23,871 bases of DNA from an uncultured Phocaeicola sp. (GCA_948956705.1 CARCZS010000033.1:1-23871), one strand, 5' to 3'. Counted from the stretch's first letter, positions 15,782-23,869 are shown. Notes: generated by a model from the letters alone, not told the origin. Numbers and translations are program-made.

Positions 15782-16615
15782 TTAATTATTTTGTGGACCG
15801 GTTTCTGTTGTAGAGGTGGGTTCAGACACTTCTGCCGGCCATTGGGCGGGTTTTACTTCTTTTCTGAACAGGAAGAGAGTAAGGCAGAAGATGGCAATTC
15901 CCATCATACCGAGTGTATGGACGGTAGTGGTACTTCCGAAGATATCAGTCAGGGTATCCTTCTCCTCAAAAACATTCATCAGTATCAGTGACAGGGTATT
16001 GTTGATAAAATGAAGAATGATGGACGGAAGCAGACTGCCGGTGCGATAATAAAGTTCGCCCAAGATGATACCGAACAGAAAGGCAAAAAGCATCTGTGCC
16101 GGATTCATGTGTATCAATCCGAAGATAAGGGCTGACACGAGGATGGCCCAACGAGGGTTTCTCCATTTGCGCAGCAAGTATCCTTCGATGGCACCGCGGA
16201 AAAATATTTCTTCAAAGATGGGTGCGACAATACATACACTCAAAATGCCGAATACATTGTTTTTCATCTGTGCGAAGATGTTTTCGGCTATATTGGGAAG
16301 ATGGGCCATCTCGCTCAGCCAGTTCATCCATATAATGGCGGCGACTCCCATCGCAATGTAAAGGCAAGTAGATTTGAAAGGCAGGGATGCAAGAGTCTGT
16401 TTGTCCAGTTTTACATATTTATAATGTATCAGATGCCATGCCATGAGCAAGGTGCCTAGCAATGAAAGGATAATGCCCAAAGAAGTAGGGGCGTTATGCA
16501 GGTCGAAACTTTGCGTTTCAAAGCATTTCCATATTGTGTATCCGAACATTCCCGGAATAGTTGCTGCCAACTGATAAGCAAAATAGTAAAGTATTAATTT
16601 AATCGTGCGTCCCAT
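15782..16615 (-). CDS. CPBP family (CAAX-like/ABI) intramembrane metalloprotease
   Basis: 277 residues with about eight hydrophobic segments. The three signature motifs are present: EEIFFR (Glu135, Glu136, Arg140), FGLIH with His169, and HFINN (His202...Asn206). These residues form the active site in Rce1-like proteases; bacterial CPBP members are linked to bacteriocin maturation or self-immunity and to membrane-protein cleavage. The C-terminal about 30 residues are polar, Thr/Ser/Pro-rich and probably disordered. It starts 22 bp after the S9 peptidase stop and is followed 20 bp later by three DUF2975-like genes, so a role with them is plausible but unproven. Substrate unknown. Confidence 0.88.
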   Translation of the reverse strand: MGRTIKLILYYFAYQLAATIPGMFGYTIWKCFETQSFDLHNAPTSLGIILSLLGTLLMAWHLIHYKYVKLDKQTLASLPFKSTCLYIAMGVAAIIWMNWLSEMAHLPNIAENIFAQMKNNVFGILSVCIVAPIFEEIFFRGAIEGYLLRKWRNPRWAILVSALIFGLIHMNPAQMLFAFLFGIILGELYYRTGSLLPSIILHFINNTLSLILMNVFEEKDTLTDIFGSTTTVHTLGMMGIAIFCLTLFLFRKEVKPAQWPAEVSEPTSTTETGPQNN

Positions 16616-16637
16616 ATTAATTTGATTTTTATGATTA

Positions 16638-18533
16638 TTATTTCTTTAAATGATTACTCAGGAATTTATCCATAGCGCGATAGAAATCGAATTTATTCTC
16701 TTCGTTATGAAAACCGTGTCCTTCGTTGTCTTTCACCATATATTCTACTTCTATACCGCGTTTTTTCAATGCCTCTACCATTTGGTCGGATTCAGCCTTG
16801 TTCACGCGCGGGTCATTGGCTCCTTGTGCCACAAATAGTGGAGCTTTAATTTTATCTACGTGGAATACCGGAGAGTATTTTTCCATCATTTCCTTATCTT
16901 TCACCGGGTCGCCCACCATTTCGTACATCATATCCAGTAATGGTTTCCAGTAAGGAGGAATGGTCTGCATAAAAGTGAGCAGGTTCGATATACCTACATA
17001 GTCAATGGCACATGCATAAAGGTCGGGGGTGAAAGTGACGCCTGCCAGTGTAGCATAGCCACCATAGCTTCCACCATAGATTGCTATTCGTTTAGGATCG
17101 GCAATGCCTTTATCAATTAACCATTTTACTCCGTCGGTTATGTCATCCTGCATGGTTTGTCCCCATTGTTTATAACCCAATTCGGTGAATTTGCGTCCGT
17201 AGCCGGTAGAACCGCGGAAATTCATCTGCAATACGGCATAACCGCGTTCGGCAAGGAATTGTACTTCAGGATTATATCCCCAGGTATCACGTGCCCATGG
17301 ACCTCCGTGAGGGTTAACCACTACCGGCAGGTTCTTTGCAGTTTCCATTGTATAGCCTTTCGGCAGGGTAAGATAGCCTTCGATGGTCAGTCCGTCACGG
17401 CTGGTGTAGGTGATAGGATTCATCGGGACCATTTCATCTTCTTTAATCCAGGGAGCTACATCGGCCACCTTTGTCAGCTTGTCTTCTTTCACATTATAAG
17501 TGTAGTAAGTGCCATACGTGCGGTCACTGCCGGCATAAATCATACGGATATTCTCGCTTTTGTCTTCGCTGGCAGTTTCAATATCATATCCTGCAAGTTT
17601 CTTTTCCAGTTTGGCACGGATAGCTTCTTCATCTTTATCAAAATAATGGCGGATAGTACCTTTGTGGCCGATGCAGGAAACTGCAATCAGTTTCTTTTTT
17701 AGTTCTGAATAACTGAGTCTTGAAATGTCATATTTATCATTGGTGTACAGCACTTCTTTTTCTTCACAATTGGCGGGATCCATCAAAACAAGGGCTGTCT
17801 TGTCACGACCGATATTTGTGAGGGCATACACCATTTTGTTATCGGGAGCAAAGGTTACAAAGTCTACTGTTTCCTTAAAGTTGGTAGTCAGTACCGGGCG
17901 GAAAGGTTGGTCTTCGGTTTCACGATAAAGGATTTGGGTATTTACTCCGTCCACGATAGCGTAAGCGACACGCAATTTTCCATCATGGTCGGTTTGCCAG
18001 CCTTGGATGTTTCCGGGATTTTCTGCCAACATGGTTAATTCACCTGTGTTCAGGTTTAAACGGTATGGATCGAATACTTGAGGATTGCGTTTGTTCAGAC
18101 CGACAATGACCAGTGAGTCGATATTTTCCAATTTATCGATGAGCTGAGTTCCTACTTTGGGAAATGCTGTGTATGCTTTTGCATCTGTACCATCAAGGTT
18201 GACTCCGTAAAGTTGGTAGTTTTCATCTCCTCCCGTATCCTTAATATATAAGATGCGATGACCATTCGCCCACATACTTCCGGCAATGTCACGTGACGTT
18301 TCCGAGGTGATACGGGTCGCCTTGTCTGAGCCGATTTCTTGTATGAATAAGTTCAGGCGGTTCTCGTACGGGGCCATGTATGAGAAGTATTTGCCATCCG
18401 GAGAAATTTGGAATGCTACTTTCTCCGGATTTTTAAAGAAATCTTCCAAAGGAACTTGTGCATTAGCTTTAGAAGCGAAGCCAATAGTTACTAATAAAGT
18501 AGCTATGGCAAAAATGCGTTTGAATGTTTTCAT
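16638..18533 (-). CDS. S9 family prolyl-oligopeptidase-type serine peptidase, secreted
   Basis: 631 residues from the ATG at 18533, which gives a proper signal peptide (MKTFKRIFAIATLLVTIGFASKANAQ). An upstream in-frame ATG at 18638 would add 35 residues with no signal character (MLYHRILVWNRTKYC) and is rejected. An N-terminal beta-propeller (about 30-360) contains repeated SPDGKYFSY-like blades. The alpha/beta-hydrolase domain at the C-terminus has the GGSYGG nucleophile elbow with Ser489, Asp574 in NDPRV and His606 in GHGFH. It belongs with the dipeptidyl- or acylaminoacyl-peptidase group of S9 and probably trims peptides in the periplasm; the exact specificity cannot be read here. It is the first gene on the minus strand before the CPBP/DUF2975 cassette, 22 bp away, so co-transcription is possible. 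No clear promoter was found in the 157 bp upstream. Confidence 0.93.
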   Translation of the reverse strand: MKTFKRIFAIATLLVTIGFASKANAQVPLEDFFKNPEKVAFQISPDGKYFSYMAPYENRLNLFIQEIGSDKATRITSETSRDIAGSMWANGHRILYIKDTGGDENYQLYGVNLDGTDAKAYTAFPKVGTQLIDKLENIDSLVIVGLNKRNPQVFDPYRLNLNTGELTMLAENPGNIQGWQTDHDGKLRVAYAIVDGVNTQILYRETEDQPFRPVLTTNFKETVDFVTFAPDNKMVYALTNIGRDKTALVLMDPANCEEKEVLYTNDKYDISRLSYSELKKKLIAVSCIGHKGTIRHYFDKDEEAIRAKLEKKLAGYDIETASEDKSENIRMIYAGSDRTYGTYYTYNVKEDKLTKVADVAPWIKEDEMVPMNPITYTSRDGLTIEGYLTLPKGYTMETAKNLPVVVNPHGGPWARDTWGYNPEVQFLAERGYAVLQMNFRGSTGYGRKFTELGYKQWGQTMQDDITDGVKWLIDKGIADPKRIAIYGGSYGGYATLAGVTFTPDLYACAIDYVGISNLLTFMQTIPPYWKPLLDMMYEMVGDPVKDKEMMEKYSPVFHVDKIKAPLFVAQGANDPRVNKAESDQMVEALKKRGIEVEYMVKDNEGHGFHNEENKFDFYRAMDKFLSNHLKK

Positions 18534-18690
18534 CTTTATGTATTTTAAAGTTGTTATTTTTATCAGTTTATTATTTATCAACATGTATGCTTTGCAATAC
18601 TTAGTGCGATTCCAGACCAAAATCCGATGGTAAAGCAAAACATAAATACTTTTACCCGGAGATTTATACCTGTTGTTTTCTTCGTTTCCA

Positions 18691-19116
18691 TTACTTTTTG
18701 TTTTGTGTGTCGGCCAGCAAATTTATGTTACTGTCTTCACGGTAAATACTTTGTTGTTTGTTGCTGTTAAAGACACTTTCTTTGGCGTTCCATTCAGCGT
18801 AATTCAGTTTCGTTTCAGATGCTCCGGGAGTTACAGTAAGAAGATAAGCCGGCTTCCATATTTCGCGGTAAGCATCCCAACGATATGCTTTCTTTTCAAT
18901 CACTTGTCCTGTTTCATTGTGTTTGTACTCATACTTCACTTTGCGTGTTAATGTTTTGCCGTCTTCATTTAGTGTGTACACTGTTGTGTTTGTGTCGTCT
19001 TGACAATAAATGTACTTCGTGTTTTCTGTTGTTTGTGCGTGTGCTGTTGTTGTACAACTCATCATTACTGCTGCAATTGCTGCTACTAAACCTGATTTTA
19101 ATACTGACTTTTTCAT
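18691..19116 (-). CDS. DUF3836-like small secreted protein
   Basis: 141 residues with a signal peptide; the likely cleavage is after AHA (AHAQTTEN). A MMSC sequence lies earlier in the signal but is not a canonical lipobox. The mature part has the family pattern of short beta-strand repeats with aromatic and charged residues: VYTLNEDGK, KYEYKHNETGQV, KKAYRWDAYREIWKP, KLNYAEWNAKESVF, SIYRED. I recognise this as the DUF3836 type found in several copies in gut Bacteroides; its function is unknown. It is alone on its transcript with a good promoter (19184-19214). The gene is flanked by unusual repeats, see separate entries. Confidence in the family name is moderate. Confidence 0.78.
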   Translation of the reverse strand: MKKSVLKSGLVAAIAAVMMSCTTTAHAQTTENTKYIYCQDDTNTTVYTLNEDGKTLTRKVKYEYKHNETGQVIEKKAYRWDAYREIWKPAYLLTVTPGASETKLNYAEWNAKESVFNSNKQQSIYREDSNINLLADTQNKK

Positions 19117-19164
19117 TTTACTTTGTGTTTTATATTTATACTTGTGTTTGTTTTTCGATATTCA

Positions 19165-19181
19165 TTTATCGTTTATCGATA
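19165..19181. repeat. Tandem TTTATCG repeats in the DUF3836 leader
   Basis: TTTATCG at 19165-19171 is directly followed by TTTATCGATA at 19172-19181; a reverse copy of the core (CGATA) is at 19156-19160. They lie within or just below the promoter -7 element of the DUF3836 gene. Related half-sites occur in the palindrome 19230-19248, so this looks like a set of binding sites. Confidence 0.6.
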
Positions 19182-19183
19182 TG

Positions 19184-19214
19184 CAAATGTACATGTTATT
19201 TTTATACTACCAAA
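19184..19214 (-). promoter_or_regulatory. DUF3836 gene promoter (TTTG-19-TACATTTG)
   Basis: On the minus strand the -33 box TTTG (19211-19214) and the -7 box TACATTTG (19184-19191) are separated by 19 nt, matching the Bacteroides sigma-ABfr consensus well. The transcript would have a leader of about 60 nt. TATCG motifs lie on both sides. Confidence 0.8.
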
Positions 19215-19229
19215 GGAAAACGAGAAAAA

Positions 19230-19248
19230 TTTATCGAAATTCGATAAA
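19230..19248. promoter_or_regulatory. Palindromic operator-like site upstream of the DUF3836 promoter
   Basis: TTTATCGAA, A, TTCGATAAA: a perfect 19-bp dyad with one central base. It is 16 nt upstream of the -33 box of the DUF3836 promoter. The same TTTATCG core appears in tandem downstream of the -7 box. The bound regulator is unknown. Confidence 0.6.
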
Positions 19249-19330
19249 AATATATCTTTTTTCGTAGTTTGGGGGAGGAGTGGATAAAGAAGCGGCTTTT
19301 TATGCAAAAAAAGGCTTAGAGGTTTTCTCT

Positions 19331-19393
19331 AAACAATGGAGATAGTTTTTGCAAACAATGGAAACAACCTTCGCAAACAATGCCCATTGTTTG
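19331..19393. repeat. Three AAACAATG repeats at exact 22-bp period plus an inverted copy
   Basis: AAACAATG occurs at 19331, 19353 and 19375, each 22 bp apart. The first two copies continue as AAACAATGG and each of the first two units ends in GC. The third copy makes a perfect dyad CAAACAATG-CC-CATTGTTTG (19374-19393). The 330-bp gap 19117-19446 holds these repeats, the DUF3836 promoter and the TATCG sites, and I see no gene or RNA in it. The dyad lies about 55 nt after the ribF stop and might also form an RNA 3' end. Confidence 0.7.
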
Positions 19394-19446
19394 GGGTAGG
19401 GGATGCTGGTAAATATACTGCCTTGTACAATGAGACAGGAATAATT

Positions 19447-20367
19447 TTATAGCAGCACTTTTGCCGCTTCTTCTCTGTCTTTATGCATTTGGCGGATGAG
19501 CGCTTCGATATTATCGTATTTTTCTTCGGGGCGGAGATACTTTACGAATTCAATGCGTATCTCTTTGTGATAGATATTATCCGAAAAATGAAGGATATTC
19601 ACTTCGATACTCAGGTCTTTCCCGTTATTAATGGTAGGGCGATGACCTATATTCAACATCCCTGCCCATTTTTTACCTTCTATATATACATATACAGCAT
19701 ATACTCCCTCGGAAGGAATGAGTTTTTCGGGATAATCTACTTTTAGGTTTGCGGTAGGAAAACCTATCTTACGACCTACTTTATAACCGTCGACGACAGT
19801 CCCGTCTAAATAATAATTGTATCCTAAGAACTGGGAGGCGCGGTTTACATCTCCTTCTTTTAGCAATTGGCGGATAACGGAAGAGCTGATTTTATCTTCA
19901 CCATCGGTATAGGCGCGCGCGCGTACTATATATATACCGAGTTCTTCACCATAGCGGCGATAATCTTCAAAACTTTCACTCCGGTTGTGACCGAAGCGGT
20001 GGTCATAACCGATTACCAGTATATGGATATTGAATCGGTCGCGTAACAACTGCATGAACTCGCGTGCGGAAAGCAATGATAAATCATGCGTAAAGGGAAG
20101 AAGGATGCAATAATCAGCGCCTGTCGTTTCCAGCAATTCCAGTTTCTCTTGGGGAGAGGAGAGGAGCTGGGGGCAATAGGAGGTTTGTATCACCTGTCTG
20201 GGATGTACCGGAAAGGTGACTAATGCAGAACATAATCCTTCCTTTGCAGCCATTTCCTTTACTTGATCAATGAGGAAACGATGTCCGCGATGCACCCCAT
20301 CAAAAAAGCCGATGGTGGCAACCGATGGGGAAAGGGTTGGATGGTTTATGCCTGATATAATTTTCAT
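19447..20367 (-). CDS. ribF: Bifunctional riboflavin kinase / FAD synthetase RibF
   Basis: 306 residues. It phosphorylates riboflavin to FMN and adenylylates FMN to FAD in the cytoplasm. The N-terminal FAD-synthetase (nucleotidyltransferase) part has IGFFDGVHRGH (19-29, the HxGH-like motif with His26 and His29) and ISSSVIRQLL. The C-terminal riboflavin-kinase domain has GRKIGFPTANL and GVYAVYVYIEGKKWAGMLNIG, followed by a conserved Glu-containing segment (LSIEVNILHF). Length and order are usual for the prokaryotic enzyme. Its ATG overlaps the HAD stop codon by one base (TAATG), which implies translational coupling in a Ca-ATPase-HAD-ribF transcript. I find no FMN riboswitch. Confidence 0.96.
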   Translation of the reverse strand: MKIISGINHPTLSPSVATIGFFDGVHRGHRFLIDQVKEMAAKEGLCSALVTFPVHPRQVIQTSYCPQLLSSPQEKLELLETTGADYCILLPFTHDLSLLSAREFMQLLRDRFNIHILVIGYDHRFGHNRSESFEDYRRYGEELGIYIVRARAYTDGEDKISSSVIRQLLKEGDVNRASQFLGYNYYLDGTVVDGYKVGRKIGFPTANLKVDYPEKLIPSEGVYAVYVYIEGKKWAGMLNIGHRPTINNGKDLSIEVNILHFSDNIYHKEIRIEFVKYLRPEEKYDNIEALIRQMHKDREEAAKVLL

Positions 20368-20981
20368 TATTCGAATAATAAACTTAAATCTTCGCCGATG
20401 CGGTAGTGATGAGTTTGAATGCCAAGTGCCGCGGCTGCCCGGCAGTTAGCTTCCGAATCGTCTATAAAGAACGTCTCCTCGGGAAGAATGTTTGCCTCCT
20501 TCATTACTTTCTCATAGATAGCCTTATCTGGTTTGGCTAAATGCATTTTGAAAGAGAGAAACGTGTCTTCAAAGAAGTCATCTGCACGAAAGCCCCGGTA
20601 GTTGAACATTTCTTCGCCGGCATAATTCCAATGAATTTGGTTAGTATTGCTAAGCAGGTAAACCATATAGCGTTCGCGTAGTTCCAACAGTAATTCCAGC
20701 TTTTCGCGGGGAATATTCAGCAACATCAGGTTCCACATATCATCTATCTTGCGGTCGGTCAACGATTCGTCAGCCTCTCTGCGGATAGCGTCTCTAAACT
20801 CTTCGGGAGAAATTTCTCCCAATTCAAACCGGGAAAACACTCCGTTGCCTTGCATTTGGCGAACTTGTTCTTCTATGTCGGCGAATCCTGCAGTGCGAAA
20901 TGCATTCAGGCAACTATCAAAATCAAGGTTAACCAATACCCCGCCTAAATCGAAAATAACATTCTTAATTTTACTGTCCAT
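20367..20981 (-). CDS. HAD-superfamily (subfamily IA) phosphatase
   Basis: 204 residues. Motif I is IFDLGGVLV with the nucleophile Asp11; the D+2 position, which is Asp in many HAD phosphatases, is Gly13 here, as in the YihX-like DLGxV group. Motif II is YLLSNTN, motif III Lys in AKPDKAIYEKVM, and motif IV FFIDDSEANCRAA. The cap between motifs I and II is helical, as in subfamily IA. Such enzymes dephosphorylate small sugar or nucleotide phosphates; the substrate is unknown. One idea from context is FMN or another metabolite near flavin synthesis, since ribF follows with a one-base overlap, but this is inference. It starts 25 bp after the calcium ATPase stop. Confidence 0.88.
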   Translation of the reverse strand: MDSKIKNVIFDLGGVLVNLDFDSCLNAFRTAGFADIEEQVRQMQGNGVFSRFELGEISPEEFRDAIRREADESLTDRKIDDMWNLMLLNIPREKLELLLELRERYMVYLLSNTNQIHWNYAGEEMFNYRGFRADDFFEDTFLSFKMHLAKPDKAIYEKVMKEANILPEETFFIDDSEANCRAAAALGIQTHHYRIGEDLSLLFE

Positions 20982-21006
20982 AACTCTTTATGCTCTTTTA
21001 CCTAAT

Positions 21007-23637
21007 TTACTTTTTTGCTTGCAACCGTTTTATCAGTCGGTAAATTTCACCTGCCACCAACACTAAAGAGGTAGCGGCGATGATTATAATCCATTCGGTC
21101 AGACTCAGCGGCACGGTGCGGAATACTTTTCCTCCGAATTCGACAATGAATATCTGGCCTATCAATATGATAACCGCTACACTAAGCATGCCCAGTGCAT
21201 GGCGTGAATCTTTAAATACAGAATGATTGGTTCCGAAAACGCTGGCATTGAATAGGTTCCAAAACTGAAGCATCACGAAAATGGTGAAGAAACAAGTAAG
21301 AGCCCACTCTGTTTGTGAGGCAGGAAGCTGCCTGATACCTACGATGAGTGACATCAGGATGACCAAAAATGCAAGTCCTACGCCTAATATATTGTTGCGC
21401 ATGGCCTTGGTGATGATAAAGTCATTGGTTTTGCGCGGTTTCTCGTTCATGACATCGGGGCTGGGTGGTATGGAGGCCAGTGCCATGGCTGCAAAAGTAT
21501 CCATAATGAGGTTTACCCATAACATTTGAGTGACAGTCAGCGGAAGCTCAGTGCCTAGGAAAGCGCCGAGCAATACACTTGCCAATGCCACTACATTGAT
21601 TGTCAGCTGGAAGACGATGAAACGCTGAATGTTTTTGTAGAGCGAACGTCCCCACATGACGGCAGTGGCGATACTGTGGAAAGAATCATCCAGCAATGTA
21701 ATATCACTGGCTTCTTTTGCCACGGAAGTTCCCGTTCCCATCGAGAGACCCACTTGTGCGTGGTTGAGGGCGGGAGCATCGTTGGTTCCGTCACCGGTAA
21801 CGGCAACTACTGCACCTTTTTGCTGGAGCAACTGCACCAAGCGTTGCTTGTCCATCGGGCGGGCACGGCTCATCACTTTCAAGTCAAGTACACGGTCGAG
21901 TGCTTCTTCGTCGCTTAAGGCGGCAAATTCCGCTCCTGTGATTCGGTTGCGTTCCGTGTCTTCAGACTTCCATAATCCTATCTGACGAGCAATCTCGGTT
22001 GCAGTACCCGGAGTGTCGCCGGTTACAATCTTCACACCGATACCGGCTGACTGACATTTGCCGACTGCCTCGGGCACATCGGGACGAATGGGGTCACTGA
22101 TGGCGAAGATACCGAGAAAATCCATTCCGCCTTCGTTCACCAATTCGGCACAATCCTCTCCGGTTCCTTCGGGGATATATTTATAAGCCAATCCTAAAGT
22201 ACGCATGGCTTTGTTTTGGTAGGCTAGCAGGTCAGCGTTATACTGTGCAATGGCATCAGGGCTCAGGTTGCATTTGCCCATTATAATTTCGGGTGCACCT
22301 TTTATATATAACACTTTTTTTTGCTGGATGGGAGAGTCGACCAGAGTAGCCATATATTTACGTTCGGTGGAGAATGTGAGCTGGTTGACGACTGTTGCTT
22401 TTTCGCGCAGTTCCATATAATTCTTTCCCTGCTCGTTAAGCCATAACAACAAGGCGATTTCAGTAGGGTTTCCTACACCGGAAGGTTTCTTTCCGGTCTC
22501 TGCCTCTTCCAGAAAAGCCGTAGAATTGGCACTGATGCCTTCTGCTATCAAGTCTGCTTTAGAAGCGTCGAGCTTTGCTTCATGCACTTGCATCAGGTTT
22601 TGTGTCAGAGTGCCGGTTTTGTCTGTACAGATGACGGTGATGGCACCCATTGTTTCGCAGGCATGCATCTTGCGGACAAGGTTATTTGTCTTCAGCATAC
22701 GGCGCATGTTCAGTGCAAGGCTGAGTGTGACACTCATCGGCAAGCCTTCGGGGACGGCAACCACTATTAGTGTAACGGCCATCATGAAGTATTTTAAAAC
22801 AATACGTGCGATATGCATCCATTGCTGCCAACCGGTTATTTCATTCATACTCAAATATCCGTAAAGGTCTTTGGCTGTGAAGACAATAAAGGTCAGCGTG
22901 GCAATGGTAAATCCGATTTTGCCGATAAAATCGGCTAATTTTGTTAATTGAATATTCAAGGGAGTCTGTTCTTGACTCTGCTCGGTCGCTTGGCGAGCCA
23001 CTTTGCCGATTTCTGTCGCATCGCCTACGTGCTCTACGCGCATCATGCCGTGACCGTCCACTACTGTAGTTCCACGCATGACGGTGTTACTGGGATAAGT
23101 GGCCTCGTCATCGAACAATTCTTCATTGACAGTTTTGTTCACCATTAATTCTCCAGTCAGATTGGATTCATTAATCTGCATGGAAATGGCTTCCAACAAG
23201 ATGCCGTCTGCCGGCACTTCTTCACCGGTATTTAATATGACAATATCTCCCACGACGATATCTTTACGCGGAATCTCTTGTATTTTGCCGTTGCGCATGA
23301 CCGTGACGGGAGTTTCTTCACCTACAGCATTTAGCAAATCAAATTTCTTGTTTGCATCATATTCAAAATAGAATCCGATACCTGTCGCCAAAAATATAGC
23401 GAAGAATATTCCGATTGTTTCGGCATATTCATCTTCGATAACAGCTATGACCAGCGAAAAGAATGCTGCAACGAGAAGGATGCGTATCACCGGGTCGCGG
23501 AACTTTTCGAGATAAAGTTTCCACATAGAAGGGCGTTTGGGGGGTGTCAGGAGATTCATTCCGAATTTCTCCCTACTTTCAAGAACTTCTTTATTTGTCA
23601 ACCCTGTCAGGGCTGTTTCTTGTTTTGTATGTGCCAT
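21007..23637 (-). CDS. Calcium-type P-type (P2) cation-translocating ATPase
   Basis: 876 residues, the usual size for bacterial P2-type Ca ATPases. An N-terminal cation-ATPase region is followed by the actuator loop with NLTGEL (159-164), helix 4 with the ion-site PEGLP (296-300), the phosphorylation motif DKTGT with Asp339, the nucleotide-domain GVGNPTEIALL and KGAPE, and the hinge TGDGTNDAPAL. Late helices carry NLIMDTFAAMALA, whose Asn and Asp belong to the Ca site of the SERCA/PMCA group. It would pump Ca (possibly Mn) out of the cytoplasm at the expense of ATP. It is the first gene of a three-gene run with the HAD phosphatase and ribF. A TACTTTTG -7 element lies just upstream. Ion specificity is inferred from helix 4 and 6 motifs only. 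Confidence 0.94.
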   Translation of the reverse strand: MAHTKQETALTGLTNKEVLESREKFGMNLLTPPKRPSMWKLYLEKFRDPVIRILLVAAFFSLVIAVIEDEYAETIGIFFAIFLATGIGFYFEYDANKKFDLLNAVGEETPVTVMRNGKIQEIPRKDIVVGDIVILNTGEEVPADGILLEAISMQINESNLTGELMVNKTVNEELFDDEATYPSNTVMRGTTVVDGHGMMRVEHVGDATEIGKVARQATEQSQEQTPLNIQLTKLADFIGKIGFTIATLTFIVFTAKDLYGYLSMNEITGWQQWMHIARIVLKYFMMAVTLIVVAVPEGLPMSVTLSLALNMRRMLKTNNLVRKMHACETMGAITVICTDKTGTLTQNLMQVHEAKLDASKADLIAEGISANSTAFLEEAETGKKPSGVGNPTEIALLLWLNEQGKNYMELREKATVVNQLTFSTERKYMATLVDSPIQQKKVLYIKGAPEIIMGKCNLSPDAIAQYNADLLAYQNKAMRTLGLAYKYIPEGTGEDCAELVNEGGMDFLGIFAISDPIRPDVPEAVGKCQSAGIGVKIVTGDTPGTATEIARQIGLWKSEDTERNRITGAEFAALSDEEALDRVLDLKVMSRARPMDKQRLVQLLQQKGAVVAVTGDGTNDAPALNHAQVGLSMGTGTSVAKEASDITLLDDSFHSIATAVMWGRSLYKNIQRFIVFQLTINVVALASVLLGAFLGTELPLTVTQMLWVNLIMDTFAAMALASIPPSPDVMNEKPRKTNDFIITKAMRNNILGVGLAFLVILMSLIVGIRQLPASQTEWALTCFFTIFVMLQFWNLFNASVFGTNHSVFKDSRHALGMLSVAVIILIGQIFIVEFGGKVFRTVPLSLTEWIIIIAATSLVLVAGEIYRLIKRLQAKK

Positions 23638-23666
23638 ACGGCTATTCTCAATTAATTAGTGGAGCA

Positions 23667-23674
23667 CAAAAGTA
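23667..23674 (-). promoter_or_regulatory. Ca-ATPase operon promoter -7 element
   Basis: On the minus strand TACTTTTG matches TAnnTTTG, 30-37 nt upstream of the ATPase ATG at 23637. A clear TTTG box at 19-21 nt further upstream is not seen, so the -33 part is weak. Confidence 0.6.
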
Positions 23675-23734
23675 CAATTTAAATCCTTACGAATAAGTGA
23701 ATTAAATCTTTTTATCAAATTTTGGGTTCGATTC

Positions 23735-23766
23735 TTTGCAAATCTCAGAGAAATGTTCTACTTTTG
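23735..23766 (+). promoter_or_regulatory. Promoter of the CAU tRNA
   Basis: TTTG at 23735-23738 and TACTTTTG at 23759-23766 with a 20-nt spacer, a full match to the Bacteroides promoter consensus. Transcription would start about 23772, some 24 nt before the mature tRNA 5' end. Confidence 0.8.
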
Positions 23767-23795
23767 CACCTGCTAAGGAGAAATCCACATAGCTC

Positions 23796-23869
23796 GGACT
23801 TGTAGCTCAGTTGGTTAGAGCAACAGACTCATAATCTGGAGGTCCCTGGTTCAAGCCCAGGCTGGTCCA
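23796..23869 (+). tRNA. tRNA with CAU anticodon (elongator Met, or Ile2)
   Basis: A full cloverleaf can be folded: acceptor 23796-23802 with 23862-23868 (one U-U mismatch at pair 6-67), D stem GCTC/GAGC, anticodon loop CTCATAA with CAT at 23830-23832, variable AGGTC, T stem CCTGG/CCAGG with TTCAAGC loop, and discriminator A. The CCA end does not appear to be encoded as ACCA (the next bases are CA at the window edge). CAU is used by initiator Met, elongator Met and lysidine-modified Ile2. The first acceptor pair is a normal G-C, so initiator is unlikely; elongator Met and Ile2 cannot be separated by eye. Confidence 0.93.

Noticed and set aside
17157..17702. 181-codon plus-strand open frame inside the S9 peptidase gene
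   Set aside because: Antisense to a gene with a complete catalytic triad and signal peptide; no independent evidence.
18534..18638. Upstream in-frame ATG as S9 peptidase start
   Set aside because: It would bury the obvious signal peptide 35 residues inside the protein.
19331..19393. Possible CRISPR array from the 22-bp periodic repeats
   Set aside because: The repeated core is only 8-11 bp with 11-14 bp between copies, far from repeat/spacer sizes, and no cas gene is present.
23796..23869. Initiator tRNA-fMet
   Set aside because: The first acceptor pair G-C is intact and the anticodon stem lacks the run of three G-C pairs of initiators; elongator Met or Ile2 fits better.
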